From Aureimonas ureilytica (GTDB lineage: Bacteria; Pseudomonadota; Alphaproteobacteria; Rhizobiales; Rhizobiaceae): a DNA stretch of 64,000 bases. Where the stretch lies: the NCBI RefSeq assembly GCF_001475935.1, contig NZ_LDQA01000016.1, forward strand, positions 1-64,000. Reading direction: 5' to 3'. The notes beneath the pieces are model-generated. The model made no database searches. It had not been told where the DNA came from and saw only the letters and a list, made by a program, of their open reading frames with translations. Below are positions 11,472-19,585 of the stretch, piece after piece. Positions within the stretch are counted from its first letter, which is position 1, and each line of letters begins with the position of its first letter. Both the position numbers and the translations under genes were made by a program.

Positions 11472-12356
11472 ATGACTTGGACCATCGTCGCTCTCTACCG
11501 TTTCGTTTCCATTCCGGATTTGCCGTCGCTGCGTGCCGAGCTCTTCGAGTTCGCGCAGGCGCGTGGCATCTTCGGCACGTTGCTGCTCGCCTCCGAAGGC
11601 GTCAACGGAACCGTTGCCGGCAGCGCCGAGGCCATTGGCGAGCTGGTGGACGAACTCGACCGGCGACTGGGCGTCCGCCAGGGCGAGGTGAAATATTCAA
11701 AGGCCGACGATCGCCCCTTCGCGCGGTTGAAAGTGCGCATTCGCCCCGAGATCATCACCATGCGCGCGCCCGAGGCCGATCCGACTCGGCAGGTCGGAAC
11801 CTATGTCGCCCCGGCCGACTGGAACGCTCTTTTGACCGACCCTGACGTTCTCGTGATCGACACGCGAAATCGATATGAGACCAAGGTCGGAACCTTCGAG
11901 AATGCCGTCGATCCCGAGATCGACAGCTTCACCGAGTTCAAGGATTTCGTTCGCGAAAAGCTCGATCCCGCGCGCCAACCCAAGATCGCCATGTTCTGCA
12001 CCGGCGGCATCCGATGCGAGAAAGCGTCCTCCTTCATGCTGGCGCACGGGTTCTCGGAAGTCTTCCACCTCAAAGGCGGTATTCTGCAATATCTGGAAGA
12101 TGTTCCCGCCAGCGAAAGCCGGTGGCAGGGCGAGTGCTACGTCTTCGACGGACGGACGGCGGTGGGCCATGAGCTGAGCCAGACGGAGTCCTGGCTGCGA
12201 TGTTTCGGCTGCGGCTCGCCGATCACGCGGGAGGACGAGACCGATTCGCGCTTCGAACCGGGCGTGTCCTGCCCGCATTGCTTCGATCGGCTGACACCCG
12301 AGCGCGCCAGCGCGCTCCGGATGCGCCAATCCCAGATGGCAAAAGGTCAACGCTGA
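11472..12356 (+). CDS. trhO: tRNA uridine(34) hydroxylase TrhO (YceA, rhodanese domain)
   Basis: This 294-residue protein has an N-terminal acylphosphatase-like domain (ASEGVNGTVAGS), then a rhodanese domain with the active-site loop MFCTGGIRCEKA, then a C-terminal cysteine cluster CFGCGSPIT ... CPHCF that is probably zinc binding. TrhO proteins use oxygen to hydroxylate uridine-34 in tRNAs on the way to 5-methoxy- or carboxymethoxy-uridine. Length and domain order are usual for the family. Confidence 0.92.
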   Translation: MTWTIVALYRFVSIPDLPSLRAELFEFAQARGIFGTLLLASEGVNGTVAGSAEAIGELVDELDRRLGVRQGEVKYSKADDRPFARLKVRIRPEIITMRAPEADPTRQVGTYVAPADWNALLTDPDVLVIDTRNRYETKVGTFENAVDPEIDSFTEFKDFVREKLDPARQPKIAMFCTGGIRCEKASSFMLAHGFSEVFHLKGGILQYLEDVPASESRWQGECYVFDGRTAVGHELSQTESWLRCFGCGSPITREDETDSRFEPGVSCPHCFDRLTPERASALRMRQSQMAKGQR

Positions 12357-12470
12357 CAGGAAGTCGTGGAAATCCCGAGTGTTTGGGTGCGACGCAATTC
12401 TTTCGTCACGGCATTGCAACAAAAATTGGGGTAGAAACCTTCGATCCTCAACCGGTGATCGGAGGCGTCC

Positions 12471-12869
12471 ATGCTAACGTTTCGTGACCGTAGAATGCAT
12501 ATAGCTGGCCTCGCCGGTCTTGGAATCACCGGTGCGCTTCTGCTGAGCGACAGGGTCGATTTCGTATCCTTCGCTCGCGGGGCGACCGATGTTCGAAATG
12601 ACATCTCCACGCTCCAGTCCACTCTTCCAGCTCAGCAAGGGGATGGCAGCATTCTGGAGGAGGTGACGTTCGACGGTCGTCTCGTCACGCTTCAATTCGT
12701 TGCGGACGAGCGGATCGAGCTGAACGTCTGGCGGCGCGGCGACGAGAAGGCCCGCTGCGGCATGTGGAAGAAGGCCCTGCGCTCGCGGCAGGTGGCCTCC
12801 GTCGAATATCGATACCGCGTCGGCGGTAGCATCTCGTCCGTCTTCATCGACCGCGCAGTCTGTAGCTGA
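12471..12869 (+). CDS. Small anchored or secreted protein of unknown function
   Basis: I do not recognise this 132-residue protein. GGAGG sits at a good distance before ATG 12471. A single hydrophobic segment (about residues 10-26) suggests a membrane anchor or uncleaved signal. The mature part has two cysteines, Cys96 and Cys131, that could form a disulfide. The C-terminal pattern (Cys, about 15 residues, Tyr-rich strand, Val-Phe-Ile, Cys) resembles small periplasmic proteins of similar unknown role. It stands alone, with a terminator-like hairpin after it. Confidence 0.6.
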   Translation: MLTFRDRRMHIAGLAGLGITGALLLSDRVDFVSFARGATDVRNDISTLQSTLPAQQGDGSILEEVTFDGRLVTLQFVADERIELNVWRRGDEKARCGMWKKALRSRQVASVEYRYRVGGSISSVFIDRAVCS

Positions 12870-12928
12870 AGCCTATCCATCGAAAGCGGCGTTCAGCTTT
12901 CAGGCGATGGGACGGAACCGAGCGGATA

Positions 12929-12949
12929 GGGGCCCGGCGAGCGGGCCCC
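12929..12949. terminator. GC-rich hairpin between convergent genes
   Basis: GGGGCCCG and CGGGCCCC pair around a 5-base loop, between the end of the small unknown gene and the end of the zinc-type binding-protein gene. It could serve both strands. There is no T run on either side. Confidence 0.55.
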
Positions 12950-12960
12950 CCGAATAGGCG

Positions 12961-13923
12961 TTAGCTGGTCTTGAGCGCCTTGACGATCTGGTCCGCATTG
13001 TTGCGGAACATGTCGAGATAGGTCGGGGCCGGACCGTTGCTCGGCGACAGTGCGTCCGAAAAAAGCGAACCGCCGACCTTGGCCTTCGTCTCTCGGCTGA
13101 TCTGTTCGATCAAACGCGGGTTGGAGATGTTCTCGACGAAGACGGCGCGGATATGCTGCGCGCGAATCTGGTCGATGATCTTGGCCACGTCCTGCGCGGA
13201 CGCTTCCGCTTCTGTGGAGACGCCCTGCGGCGCGATGAACTTCACATGATAGGCCTGGCCGAAATAGCCGAAGGCATCATGCGAGGTCACGATCAGGCGC
13301 TGGTTCTCGGGCACCTGATTAATCTCCGCGCGGACCTTCTCGTCCAGCACCTTCATCTCTGCGATATAGGCGTCGCCGCGCTTGAGATAGTCCTTGGCGT
13401 GTTCGGGATCGGCCTTGGCGAGGCCTGCAGCGATGTTCTTGGCGTAGATCTCGCCGTTCTTCAGATCTTGCCAAGCGTGCGGATCGACGTGGTCGTGATC
13501 ATGATCGGCCTCCGCATGGGCTTCGCCGCCATGGTCATGTGCCTCCTCGGCGGCTTCCAGAGCCTGTTCCTCAGGCGTCAGTTCGCGCGGCTTCACGCCT
13601 GTGGAGGCGATCACCGTTTCGCCGGAGAAGCCCGACGTCTTGACGAGGCGGGGCAGCCAGCCTTCCATGTTCAGGCCGTTCTCGACCAGCACTTTGGCTT
13701 CCCCGAGCGCCTTCGCATCCTGCGGGGTGGGCTCGTAGACATGCGCGTCGCCGTTGGGACCGACCAGCGTGGTGACGGCGACATCCTTGCCGCCGATCTC
13801 CTTGACCATGTCGCCAAGGATCGAGAAGGAGGCCACGACCTTCAGCGGCTCGGCGAAGGCGGGGGAGAAGGCAAGCGTCGAGGCGCCAAGCGCCAGCGCG
13901 AGGGAAATCGAGCGAAAGACCAT
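12961..13923 (-). CDS. Zinc-type (Zn/Mn) ABC transporter substrate-binding protein, ZnuA/AztC-like
   Basis: This 320-residue periplasmic protein has a signal peptide ending near AFSPAFA|EP. It belongs to the cluster A-I metal-binding proteins: VVASFSILGDMV start, PNGDAHVYEPTP (metal His), a His/Asp-rich loop at about residues 133-149 (HDHGGEAHAEADHDHDH), HAWQDLKN, VTSHDAFGYF, and a final ISRETKAKVGGSLFSDAL. The His-rich loop and the upstream Zur-like palindrome favour zinc over manganese. It is the last gene of the operon, 27 bases after the permease. No AztD-type chaperone gene follows. Confidence 0.88.
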   Translation of the reverse strand: MVFRSISLALALGASTLAFSPAFAEPLKVVASFSILGDMVKEIGGKDVAVTTLVGPNGDAHVYEPTPQDAKALGEAKVLVENGLNMEGWLPRLVKTSGFSGETVIASTGVKPRELTPEEQALEAAEEAHDHGGEAHAEADHDHDHVDPHAWQDLKNGEIYAKNIAAGLAKADPEHAKDYLKRGDAYIAEMKVLDEKVRAEINQVPENQRLIVTSHDAFGYFGQAYHVKFIAPQGVSTEAEASAQDVAKIIDQIRAQHIRAVFVENISNPRLIEQISRETKAKVGGSLFSDALSPSNGPAPTYLDMFRNNADQIVKALKTS

Positions 13924-13950
13924 CGAAATGTCCTCGAAGGACGGCCGGGT

Positions 13951-14820
13951 TCAGGGATGATGGCGGAGCTGAATGCTGCGCACGAAAACGCTGTCGATTC
14001 GGCCGACAAGGACCGACAGCGCATAGATGACGCTGGCCGAAAGAATGATGGCCGGCGAAGCGGGGAGGTTCTGATGAAAGGACAACAGAAGCCCGACATA
14101 GGAGGAAATCAGCCCGATGAGGCAGGAGATGATCATCTGCCCCGTCACGGTGGACGACCAGAAGCGGCTGGCGGTTGCCGGCAGCATCATGATGCCCACC
14201 ACCATCAGCGTTCCCAGCGCCTGGAATCCGCCCACGAGATTGAGGACGACGAGCGCCACGAAGGCCATATGGACCACACCGCCGCCGCCGCCGACCGCGC
14301 GCAGGAACTGCGGGTCGAAACATTCCGCGACCAGGGGGCGGTAGAGAAGCGCGAGCAGCAGCATCGTCACGGTCGCGATGGAGGCGATGAGCAGGATCGC
14401 AGGATCGTCCAGCGCCAGAACGGTGCCGAACAGCACATGGAGAAGATCGACATTCGACCCGTGAACGGAGACGAGAAGAACGCCGATCCCGAGCGAGGCG
14501 AGATAGAAGGCGGCGAAGCTCGCGTCTTCGCGCAGCGGCGTGTAGCGCGATACGATGCCGGCGAGGCCCGCCACCAGAAGCCCGGTGACGATGCCGCCGA
14601 TCGTCATGGCGAACAGCGAGAAGCCCGCGATCAGGAAGCCGACCGCCGCGCCCGGCAGGATGGCATGGGACATGGCATCGCCGACAAGGCTCATGCGCCG
14701 GAGCACCAGAAGCACGCCGAGCGGGCAGGCGCCGAAGGAGAGGGCGACGCAGCCGACCATCGCGCGGCCCATGAAGCCATAGTCGAGAAACGGGCCGAGC
14801 AAAAACTCACCCGGCGTCAT
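13951..14820 (-). CDS. Metal ABC transporter permease (ZnuB/AztB-like)
   Basis: This 289-residue inner-membrane protein of the ABC-3 family has about eight hydrophobic segments. Family landmarks include RRMSLVGDAMSHAILPG (cytoplasmic coupling loop), GTVLALDD and GTLMVVGIMMLPATASR. ATG 14820 lies within an ATGA overlap with the ATPase stop. The longer open frame reaching 15264 runs inside the ATPase gene in another frame and is rejected. It forms the channel for zinc passed on by the binding protein. Confidence 0.92.
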   Translation of the reverse strand: MTPGEFLLGPFLDYGFMGRAMVGCVALSFGACPLGVLLVLRRMSLVGDAMSHAILPGAAVGFLIAGFSLFAMTIGGIVTGLLVAGLAGIVSRYTPLREDASFAAFYLASLGIGVLLVSVHGSNVDLLHVLFGTVLALDDPAILLIASIATVTMLLLALLYRPLVAECFDPQFLRAVGGGGGVVHMAFVALVVLNLVGGFQALGTLMVVGIMMLPATASRFWSSTVTGQMIISCLIGLISSYVGLLLSFHQNLPASPAIILSASVIYALSVLVGRIDSVFVRSIQLRHHP

Positions 14821-15551
14821 GCCGCGACGCTCTCGAACGGATCCACCCAGTTCTCGGAGAGGTTCCTGGCCTCGCGCAGCCGCTCCCTCGTGAGGACGTC
14901 CGATGTGTGTCCCCAGCCCACCAGATCGCGGGCGATGAGAAGCGTCTGAGGGAAATGCTCGCGAACGAGTTCGATGTCGTGAAGAACGGCGATGATCGTC
15001 CGCCCTTCGGCGTTCCAATTGCGCACGATTCGCAGGAGATCGGCTGTGGTGCGTGCGTCGATGGCGGTGAAGGGCTCGTCGAGCAGCAGGAGCCGCGCAT
15101 CCTGCACCAGCATTCGCGCGAAGAGCGCCCGTTGCAATTGCCCACCCGACAGAGAGCCGATCACGCGCTTTTCGAAACCCTCCAGCCCGACGGCGCGGAT
15201 CGCGTCCGCCACGCGGGCGAGATGCGCGCCGGTGATGCGCCCGAAGAAGCCAGCCTTCCGCCAAGCGCCCAGCGACACGAGATCCAGAACGTCGATCGGG
15301 AAGCTTCGGTCGATTTCGGCGCTTTGGGGAAGATAGGCGATGTCGTGACGGGAAATATCGTCCAGCCGAATTTGGCCATCGGACACGGGAACGAGGCCCA
15401 TCAGACCTTTCAGGAGTGTGGACTTGCCCGCGCCGTTGGGGCCGACGATAGCCGTCAGGGAGCCTGCCGCGAAACGGCCGGAAATGCGGCGGACAGCCGG
15501 CTGGCGGTGATAGGCCAGCGTGAGATCGTCGAGGGAAACGGAAGCGCTCAT
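14817..15551 (-). CDS. Metal ABC transporter ATP-binding protein (ZnuC/AztA-like)
   Basis: This 244-residue ATPase has Walker A GPNGAGKST, Q-loop region AYLPQ, signature LSGGQ and Walker B LLLLDEPFTAID with H-loop VLHD. It powers the zinc-type importer. The order ATPase, permease, binding protein in one operon is like AztABC. In the classical znu arrangement znuA is divergent from znuCB. It starts four bases after the stop of a 44-residue peptide gene, so the operon probably begins with that peptide. Confidence 0.92.
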   Translation of the reverse strand: MSASVSLDDLTLAYHRQPAVRRISGRFAAGSLTAIVGPNGAGKSTLLKGLMGLVPVSDGQIRLDDISRHDIAYLPQSAEIDRSFPIDVLDLVSLGAWRKAGFFGRITGAHLARVADAIRAVGLEGFEKRVIGSLSGGQLQRALFARMLVQDARLLLLDEPFTAIDARTTADLLRIVRNWNAEGRTIIAVLHDIELVREHFPQTLLIARDLVGWGHTSDVLTRERLREARNLSENWVDPFESVAA

Positions 15552-15555
15552 GCTT

Positions 15556-15690
15556 TCAGTGTCCCAGAACCCATGCGACGAGGAGCCAGAGCGCCACGAT
15601 CGGAATGCTGACGAAGCCCACCCGCTCCAATGCGGATCGACGCAGGGCAGAGGGTCGGACAGTGGTTCGCGGTGGCTGCAACATGCTCAT
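15556..15690 (-). CDS. 44-residue single-span membrane peptide leading the zinc-type operon
   Basis: A short frame starts at ATG 15690 and stops at 15556, four bases before the ATPase start. It has a basic N-terminal half (PPRTTVRPSALRRSALER) and one membrane span (about residues 25-42, FVSIPIVALWLLVAWVL). The ribosome site is weak. Support comes from operon position, tight spacing and a protein-like charge pattern. It could be a small transporter subunit or a translated leader that sets ATPase translation. I know of no named family for it. Confidence 0.55.
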   Translation of the reverse strand: MSMLQPPRTTVRPSALRRSALERVGFVSIPIVALWLLVAWVLGH

Positions 15691-15711
15691 CGGCTCGAAA
15701 GACTTGCCGAC

Positions 15712-15726
15712 TGTTATAACGTAACA
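15712..15726. promoter_or_regulatory. Zur-like operator palindrome
   Basis: TGTTATAACGTAACA has arms TGTTA and TAACA around a 5-base centre. Fur-family Zur boxes in proteobacteria have the form TGTTATANTATAACA, so 13 of 15 positions fit. It lies 22 bases before the ATG of the small peptide that leads the importer operon, where zinc-bound Zur would block transcription. Confidence 0.65.
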
Positions 15727-15805
15727 CGCCGAATGGCCAGTGCCCTTTCCGAAAATTCCTGGAATCGCGGGGCATCGTTGGGCTGGCTCTCGGACCGTCG
15801 GCCCA

Positions 15806-15835
15806 GAAAAAAGGCGGGCTCCGAGAAGCCCGCCT
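15806..15835 (-). terminator. Intrinsic terminator of the DEAD-box helicase gene
   Basis: Read on the minus strand, AGGCGGGCT and AGCCCGCCT form a 9-bp stem with a 6-base loop, followed directly by a run of six T (AAAAAA at 15807-15812 on the plus strand). It lies 28 bases past the helicase stop. Confidence 0.85.
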
Positions 15836-15863
15836 GGCAGTCGATCAGAAGCTCTTGCCGAGC

Positions 15864-17672
15864 TCAGTCCCGGTTGGCGCGAGGCTTGCGCGGACGACCC
15901 TCGGGCTTGCCCTCGGAGCGGTTGCCTGCGGGGCGGCGATCCGGCTTGCCCGGGCCGCCGGGCTTCTTGTTGAAGCGCGGCCGCTCGGTCGAACGCTCTG
16001 CAGGGCGTTCGCCTCGTGGCGCGGAACGCTCGCCCTTCGGCGGCGCGTCGGCTGAGGCGATCGTGATATCGTCGTCCAGTCCTTCAGCACTGGCGGCAAA
16101 GCGCTTGGCGGCCGCGTCCACGATCTCAAATCGGGTTTCCCGATCGAAAATACGGATCGCGCCGATGTCTTCGCGGGTGATCTTGCCCCGGCGGCAGAGG
16201 AGCGGCAGCAGCCATTTCGGATCGGCATTGTTGCGGCGGCCAATATCCATGACGAACCACGAGGTCGGCCCGACGTCGCGCGAACGCGGCGCGCGCTCGG
16301 CTCGATCGCTGCGCTCGGGGCGGCCGTCGTCCTCACGGCGCGGCTTCACGCTGCGCGGCTCGCCGGGATCGTAGACATCCTCCGGCGCGGGCAGGCGCTG
16401 GCGGTACAGGCGCGCGAAGGCGCCGGCGATTTCCTCGGGCGTGCGCTTGGCGATGAGATCGCGCACGACGTCCTGATCTTCCTCGCCGATCTCCTCGGAG
16501 AGAATCGGATCGCTCAGGAGCCGTTCGCGATCCAGCGCGCGAATCTCGTCGGCGGACGGTGCCGCCATCCAGTTCGGCTTGATGCGCGCATCCGACAGGA
16601 GGCGCTCGGCCTTGCGGCGGCGCGACAGAGATACGAGCAGAACCGATACGCCCTTGCGCCCGGCACGGCCCGTGCGGCCGCTGCGATGCTGGAGCGTTTC
16701 CGCGTCGTTGGGGAGTTCGGCATGGATGACGAGGCCAAGGCTCGGCAGATCGATGCCGCGCGCGGCGACGTCGGTCGCCACGCAGACGCGCGCGCGGCCA
16801 TCGCGCAGGGCCTGCATGGCCTGATTGCGCTCGGCCTGACCGAGTTCCCCGGACAGGGCGACGGCGGCGAAGCCGCGATCGACGAGCCCGGTGTGGAGGT
16901 GGCGGACCTGCTCGCGCGTGTTGCAGAACACGATGGCCGACTGCGAGTCGACCTGACGCAGGATGTTGACGACAGCGAGTTCGGACTCGGTCGGCGCGAT
17001 GCGCACAGCGCGATATTCGATGTCGGCATGGCCGCTATCGCGCGACGTGGCCTCGATTCGCATCGCATTGCGCTGGTAGCGCTTGGTCAGGCTGACGATG
17101 GGCTTGGGCAGGGTCGCCGAGAACAGCAGCGTCCGACGCTCGTCGGGCGTGGCTTCCAGAATGAATTCGAGATCTTCGCGGAAGCCGAGATTGAGCATCT
17201 CGTCGGCTTCGTCCAGCACGACGACGCGCAGACGGCCGATCAGGAGACGACCGCGCTCCAGATGGTCGCGAAGGCGGCCCGGCGTGCCGACGACGATATG
17301 CGCGCCGCGCGCCAGCGCGCGCTGCTCGGCGCGCGGGTCCATGCCGCCGACGCAGGTGATGATGCGCGCATCCACCTTCGAATAGAGCCATTCCAGCTCG
17401 CGCTGAACCTGAAGCGCCAGTTCGCGCGTCGGCGCGACCACCAGCGCCAGCGGCTCGCCGGCTTCCGGCAGGGCGTCCGATTCGCCGAGCAGCGTGCTGG
17501 CGAAGGCGAGGCCGAAAGCCACTGTCTTGCCGGAGCCGGTCTGGGCCGAGACGAGGAGATCGCGCTCGCCGACACTGGGGTCGAGCACGGCGTCCTGAAC
17601 GGGCGTCGGGTCTTGGTATCCACGCTCCTCGAGCGCGGCGGCGAGGGCGGGGTGAGTCGGGCGGAAGGGCAC
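15864..17672 (-). CDS. DEAD-box ATP-dependent RNA helicase with DbpA/CsdA-like C terminus
   Basis: This protein of about 602 residues shows Q motif (FRPTHPALAAALEERGYQDPTPVQ in part), motif I AQTGSGKT, motif II VLDEADEML, motif III FSATLPK, motif V TDVAARGID and motif VI HRSGRTGRAGRKG. After the core comes a DbpA-type RNA-binding domain (DVGPTSWFVMDIGRRNNADPKW in part) and a basic Arg/Gly/Pro-rich tail. It probably remodels RNA in ribosome assembly or cold response. GTG 17672 is chosen because AAGGAAAA precedes it. The 43 codons upstream have no family match. Confidence 0.9.
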   Translation of the reverse strand: MPFRPTHPALAAALEERGYQDPTPVQDAVLDPSVGERDLLVSAQTGSGKTVAFGLAFASTLLGESDALPEAGEPLALVVAPTRELALQVQRELEWLYSKVDARIITCVGGMDPRAEQRALARGAHIVVGTPGRLRDHLERGRLLIGRLRVVVLDEADEMLNLGFREDLEFILEATPDERRTLLFSATLPKPIVSLTKRYQRNAMRIEATSRDSGHADIEYRAVRIAPTESELAVVNILRQVDSQSAIVFCNTREQVRHLHTGLVDRGFAAVALSGELGQAERNQAMQALRDGRARVCVATDVAARGIDLPSLGLVIHAELPNDAETLQHRSGRTGRAGRKGVSVLLVSLSRRRKAERLLSDARIKPNWMAAPSADEIRALDRERLLSDPILSEEIGEEDQDVVRDLIAKRTPEEIAGAFARLYRQRLPAPEDVYDPGEPRSVKPRREDDGRPERSDRAERAPRSRDVGPTSWFVMDIGRRNNADPKWLLPLLCRRGKITREDIGAIRIFDRETRFEIVDAAAKRFAASAEGLDDDITIASADAPPKGERSAPRGERPAERSTERPRFNKKPGGPGKPDRRPAGNRSEGKPEGRPRKPRANRD

Positions 17673-17924
17673 CGGATTTTCCTTGAAGACTGTGCCGTTC
17701 CATCGAACGACGGCTGATGGCCGTCGCTTCCCGTCATGGCTCCATTGATCACGCGGGATCGCAATCCCTATCGCGCAATGGGCCAGCCTTCCGGCACCCA
17801 TAGAAAGCCGGCTCGCCGATCCAAACGCGAGAATGACGCGTCTATACGCGCAAACACGGAAGATGGCGACCCCTTGTCGAACAGGGCGCGCATAGGCTCA
17901 CGAATGGGACCGGGAGCCCTCTGA

Positions 17925-18032
17925 TCAGATCGCCAGTGCGATGTTCAAAGCCGCCAGCCAGAACACCGAAGACAGGAGAGCCCCGATCGTCAGGCCTCGC
18001 CCCATGGCGAGGGGATCAAAAGAATGATGCAT
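17925..18032 (-). CDS. 35-residue membrane peptide with strong ribosome-binding site
   Basis: ATG 18032 is preceded at seven bases by GGGAGGAC, one of the best Shine-Dalgarno sites in the window. The 35-residue product is MHHSFDPLAMGRGL followed by one hydrophobic span (about residues 14-34) ending AALNIALAI. It lies upstream of the helicase start on the same strand, separated by about 250 bases, and is divergent from sbp. I do not recognise a family. Confidence 0.6.
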   Translation of the reverse strand: MHHSFDPLAMGRGLTIGALLSSVFWLAALNIALAI

Positions 18033-18111
18033 CGAAGTCCTCCCGTTGAAGGCAGCGTTGGAGGTTTTCCTCGTTTCTAAGCGTCTGCCCTCGATCGTTA
18101 AAATTGCACCC

Positions 18112-18181
18112 TTTTTTCCTTACGACAAAGGATTTTTGCGCACGATTCCTTTTGCGAAGCTGCTGCCGCCGGAAAAAGGAA
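18112..18181 (+). promoter_or_regulatory. Four mutually complementary leader segments (possible attenuator)
   Basis: Segment 1 TTTTTTCCTT (18112-18121), segment 2 AAAGGA plus five T (18127-18137), segment 3 ATTCCTTTT (18145-18153) and segment 4 AAAAAGGAA (18173-18181) can pair as 1-2, 2-3 or 3-4. Pairing 1-2 is followed by a T run like a weak terminator, while 3-4 gives 8 base pairs. This could be a switch in the sbp leader or merely low-complexity sequence. Confidence 0.3.
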
Positions 18182-18187
18182 GATGGT

Positions 18188-18201
18188 CAACTCCTGAGTT
18201 G
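18188..18201. promoter_or_regulatory. 14-base palindrome upstream of sbp
   Basis: CAACTC and GAGTTG are perfect inverted repeats with a two-base centre. The size suits a dimeric regulator. It lies 182 bases before the sbp start. The regulator is unknown. Confidence 0.35.
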
Positions 18202-18382
18202 CGTACCTCGAAGCCTCAATGGATCAGCCGTTCCCGGCTGAGGGTAGAAATTTCCCGTCAAGCTGCCTGCTGCGATCGTTCTTTTCTCTCTTGCGGCCTC
18301 GACCGCCCGCTTCGCCGCCTTGTTTGGAATCGTTTCGAAAGCGAGGATCAGTCCATTCTATCGATGGAGTTTGATGTAACCC

Positions 18383-19399
18383 ATGAAACGACTTTCCTTC
18401 GGACTTCTCGCCATGGGTCTCGTGATGGCGGCGGTACTTCCGGCCGGCGCGCAGACGACGCTGCTCAACGTGTCCTACGATCCGACGCGCGAACTCTATC
18501 GTGACTACAATTCGGAATTCTCGAAGTTCTGGCAGGGGCAGGGCCATGACGCGGTCACCGTTCGCCAGTCGCATGGCGGATCGGGCGCGCAGGCGCGGAC
18601 GGTCATCGACGGGCTGGACGCCGATGTCGTGACGTTGGCGCTGGAGGCCGACATCGACGCCATCGCCAAGGCGACGAAGAAGATCCCCGCAGACTGGCGC
18701 ACCCGCCTGCCGCACAATTCCGCACCTTATACCTCGACCATCGTTTTCCTTGTGCGCAAGGGCAATCCCAAGGCGATCCATGACTGGAACGACCTGGTGA
18801 AGGATGGCGTGCAGGTGATCACACCCAACCCAAAGACATCGGGGGGTGCGCGCTGGAACTATCTGGCCGCTTGGGCCTATGCCAACAAAGCGTTCGGCAA
18901 CGATCCGGAAAAGACCAAGCAGTTCGTCGGCGACATCTATCGCCACGTTCCCGTTCTCGACACGGGCGCTCGCGGCTCCACCACGACCTTCGTGCAGCGC
19001 GGCATCGGCGACGTTCTCCTTGCTTGGGAGAACGAGGCGTTCCTGGCGCTGGAAGAACTCGGCCCCGATCAGTTCGAGATCGTTGTTCCCTCCATCTCGA
19101 TCTTGGCCGAGCCGCCGGTCGCGCTGGTGGATGGGAATATCGATGCCAAGGGCACGCGCGAGGTCGCCACGGCCTATCTCCAGCATCTCTACAGCGATGC
19201 CGGCCAGACGATCGCGGCCAAGCATTACTATCGCCCCTCCGAGCCAGAGAAGGTGACCGATAAGGCGCTTCTGGAGCGCTTTCCGAAGCTGAAACTCGTG
19301 TCGATCGACGATCCGCAGTTCGGCGGCTGGGCGAAGGCGCAGCCTGAGCATTTCGGAGACGGCGGCATCTTCGATCAGATCTACAAGCCGGGCAAGTAA
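18383..19399 (+). CDS. sbp: Sulfate ABC transporter substrate-binding protein
   Basis: This 338-residue periplasmic protein has a signal peptide ending near LPAGA|QT. It belongs to the Sbp/CysP family: [13 protein letters not shown] opening, [51 protein letters not shown] and [28 protein letters not shown]. It delivers sulfate (or thiosulfate) to CysTWA, encoded next. A very stable hairpin separates it from cysT, which suggests that binding protein and permease are made in different amounts. Confidence 0.95.
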   Translation: MKRLSFGLLAMGLVMAAVLPAGAQTTLLNVSYDPTRELYRDYNSEFSKFWQGQGHDAVTVRQSHGGSGAQARTVIDGLDADVVTLALEADIDAIAKATKKIPADWRTRLPHNSAPYTSTIVFLVRKGNPKAIHDWNDLVKDGVQVITPNPKTSGGARWNYLAAWAYANKAFGNDPEKTKQFVGDIYRHVPVLDTGARGSTTTFVQRGIGDVLLAWENEAFLALEELGPDQFEIVVPSISILAEPPVALVDGNIDAKGTREVATAYLQHLYSDAGQTIAAKHYYRPSEPEKVTDKALLERFPKLKLVSIDDPQFGGWAKAQPEHFGDGGIFDQIYKPGK

Positions 19400-19444
19400 G
19401 CGACCCGTTCCCCAAGCGTTCCTCCCACGACTTGGGGACTTCAC

Positions 19445-19474
19445 CCCGGCGGGACTTGTCCCGCCGGGTTCTTT
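19445..19474 (+). terminator. Strong hairpin between sbp and cysT
   Basis: Arms CCCGGCGGGA (from 19445) and TCCCGCCGGG (to 19468) form a 10-bp stem around CTTG, followed by TTCTTT. It sits 45 bases after the sbp stop and 111 bases before cysT. It can act as a partial terminator or as a 3' shield that raises sbp mRNA over permease mRNA. Confidence 0.8.
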
Positions 19475-19585
19475 GCACGGATAATGCCGGGTCACGGCAG
19501 GAATGAAGGGGTTCACATGCTCGACCGGACGGCTTTCCGGCGGCGGCTTTTTTCGCGCTCAATGCTCCCTCGCGTGGCTTGAGCG

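Larger units (their letters stand above)
18033..18382 (+). promoter_or_regulatory. 350-base control region upstream of sulfate binding-protein gene
   Basis: No gene is seen here apart from the upstream flank of the 35-residue peptide. The region is unusually T/A-rich between 18100 and 18185. It holds a ladder of complementary pyrimidine/purine segments and a 14-base palindrome, listed separately. I cannot identify a confident -35/-10 pair or a known sulfur riboswitch. Confidence 0.5.

Noticed and set aside
13153-14949. 598-residue open frame antisense to the metal-importer genes
   Set aside because: It is a charged, repetitive translation without domains. Binding protein and permease are clear on the minus strand.
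18033-18382. SAM or other sulfur riboswitch upstream of sbp
   Set aside because: None of the conserved cores I know could be placed. Only simple complementary segments and one palindrome are visible.
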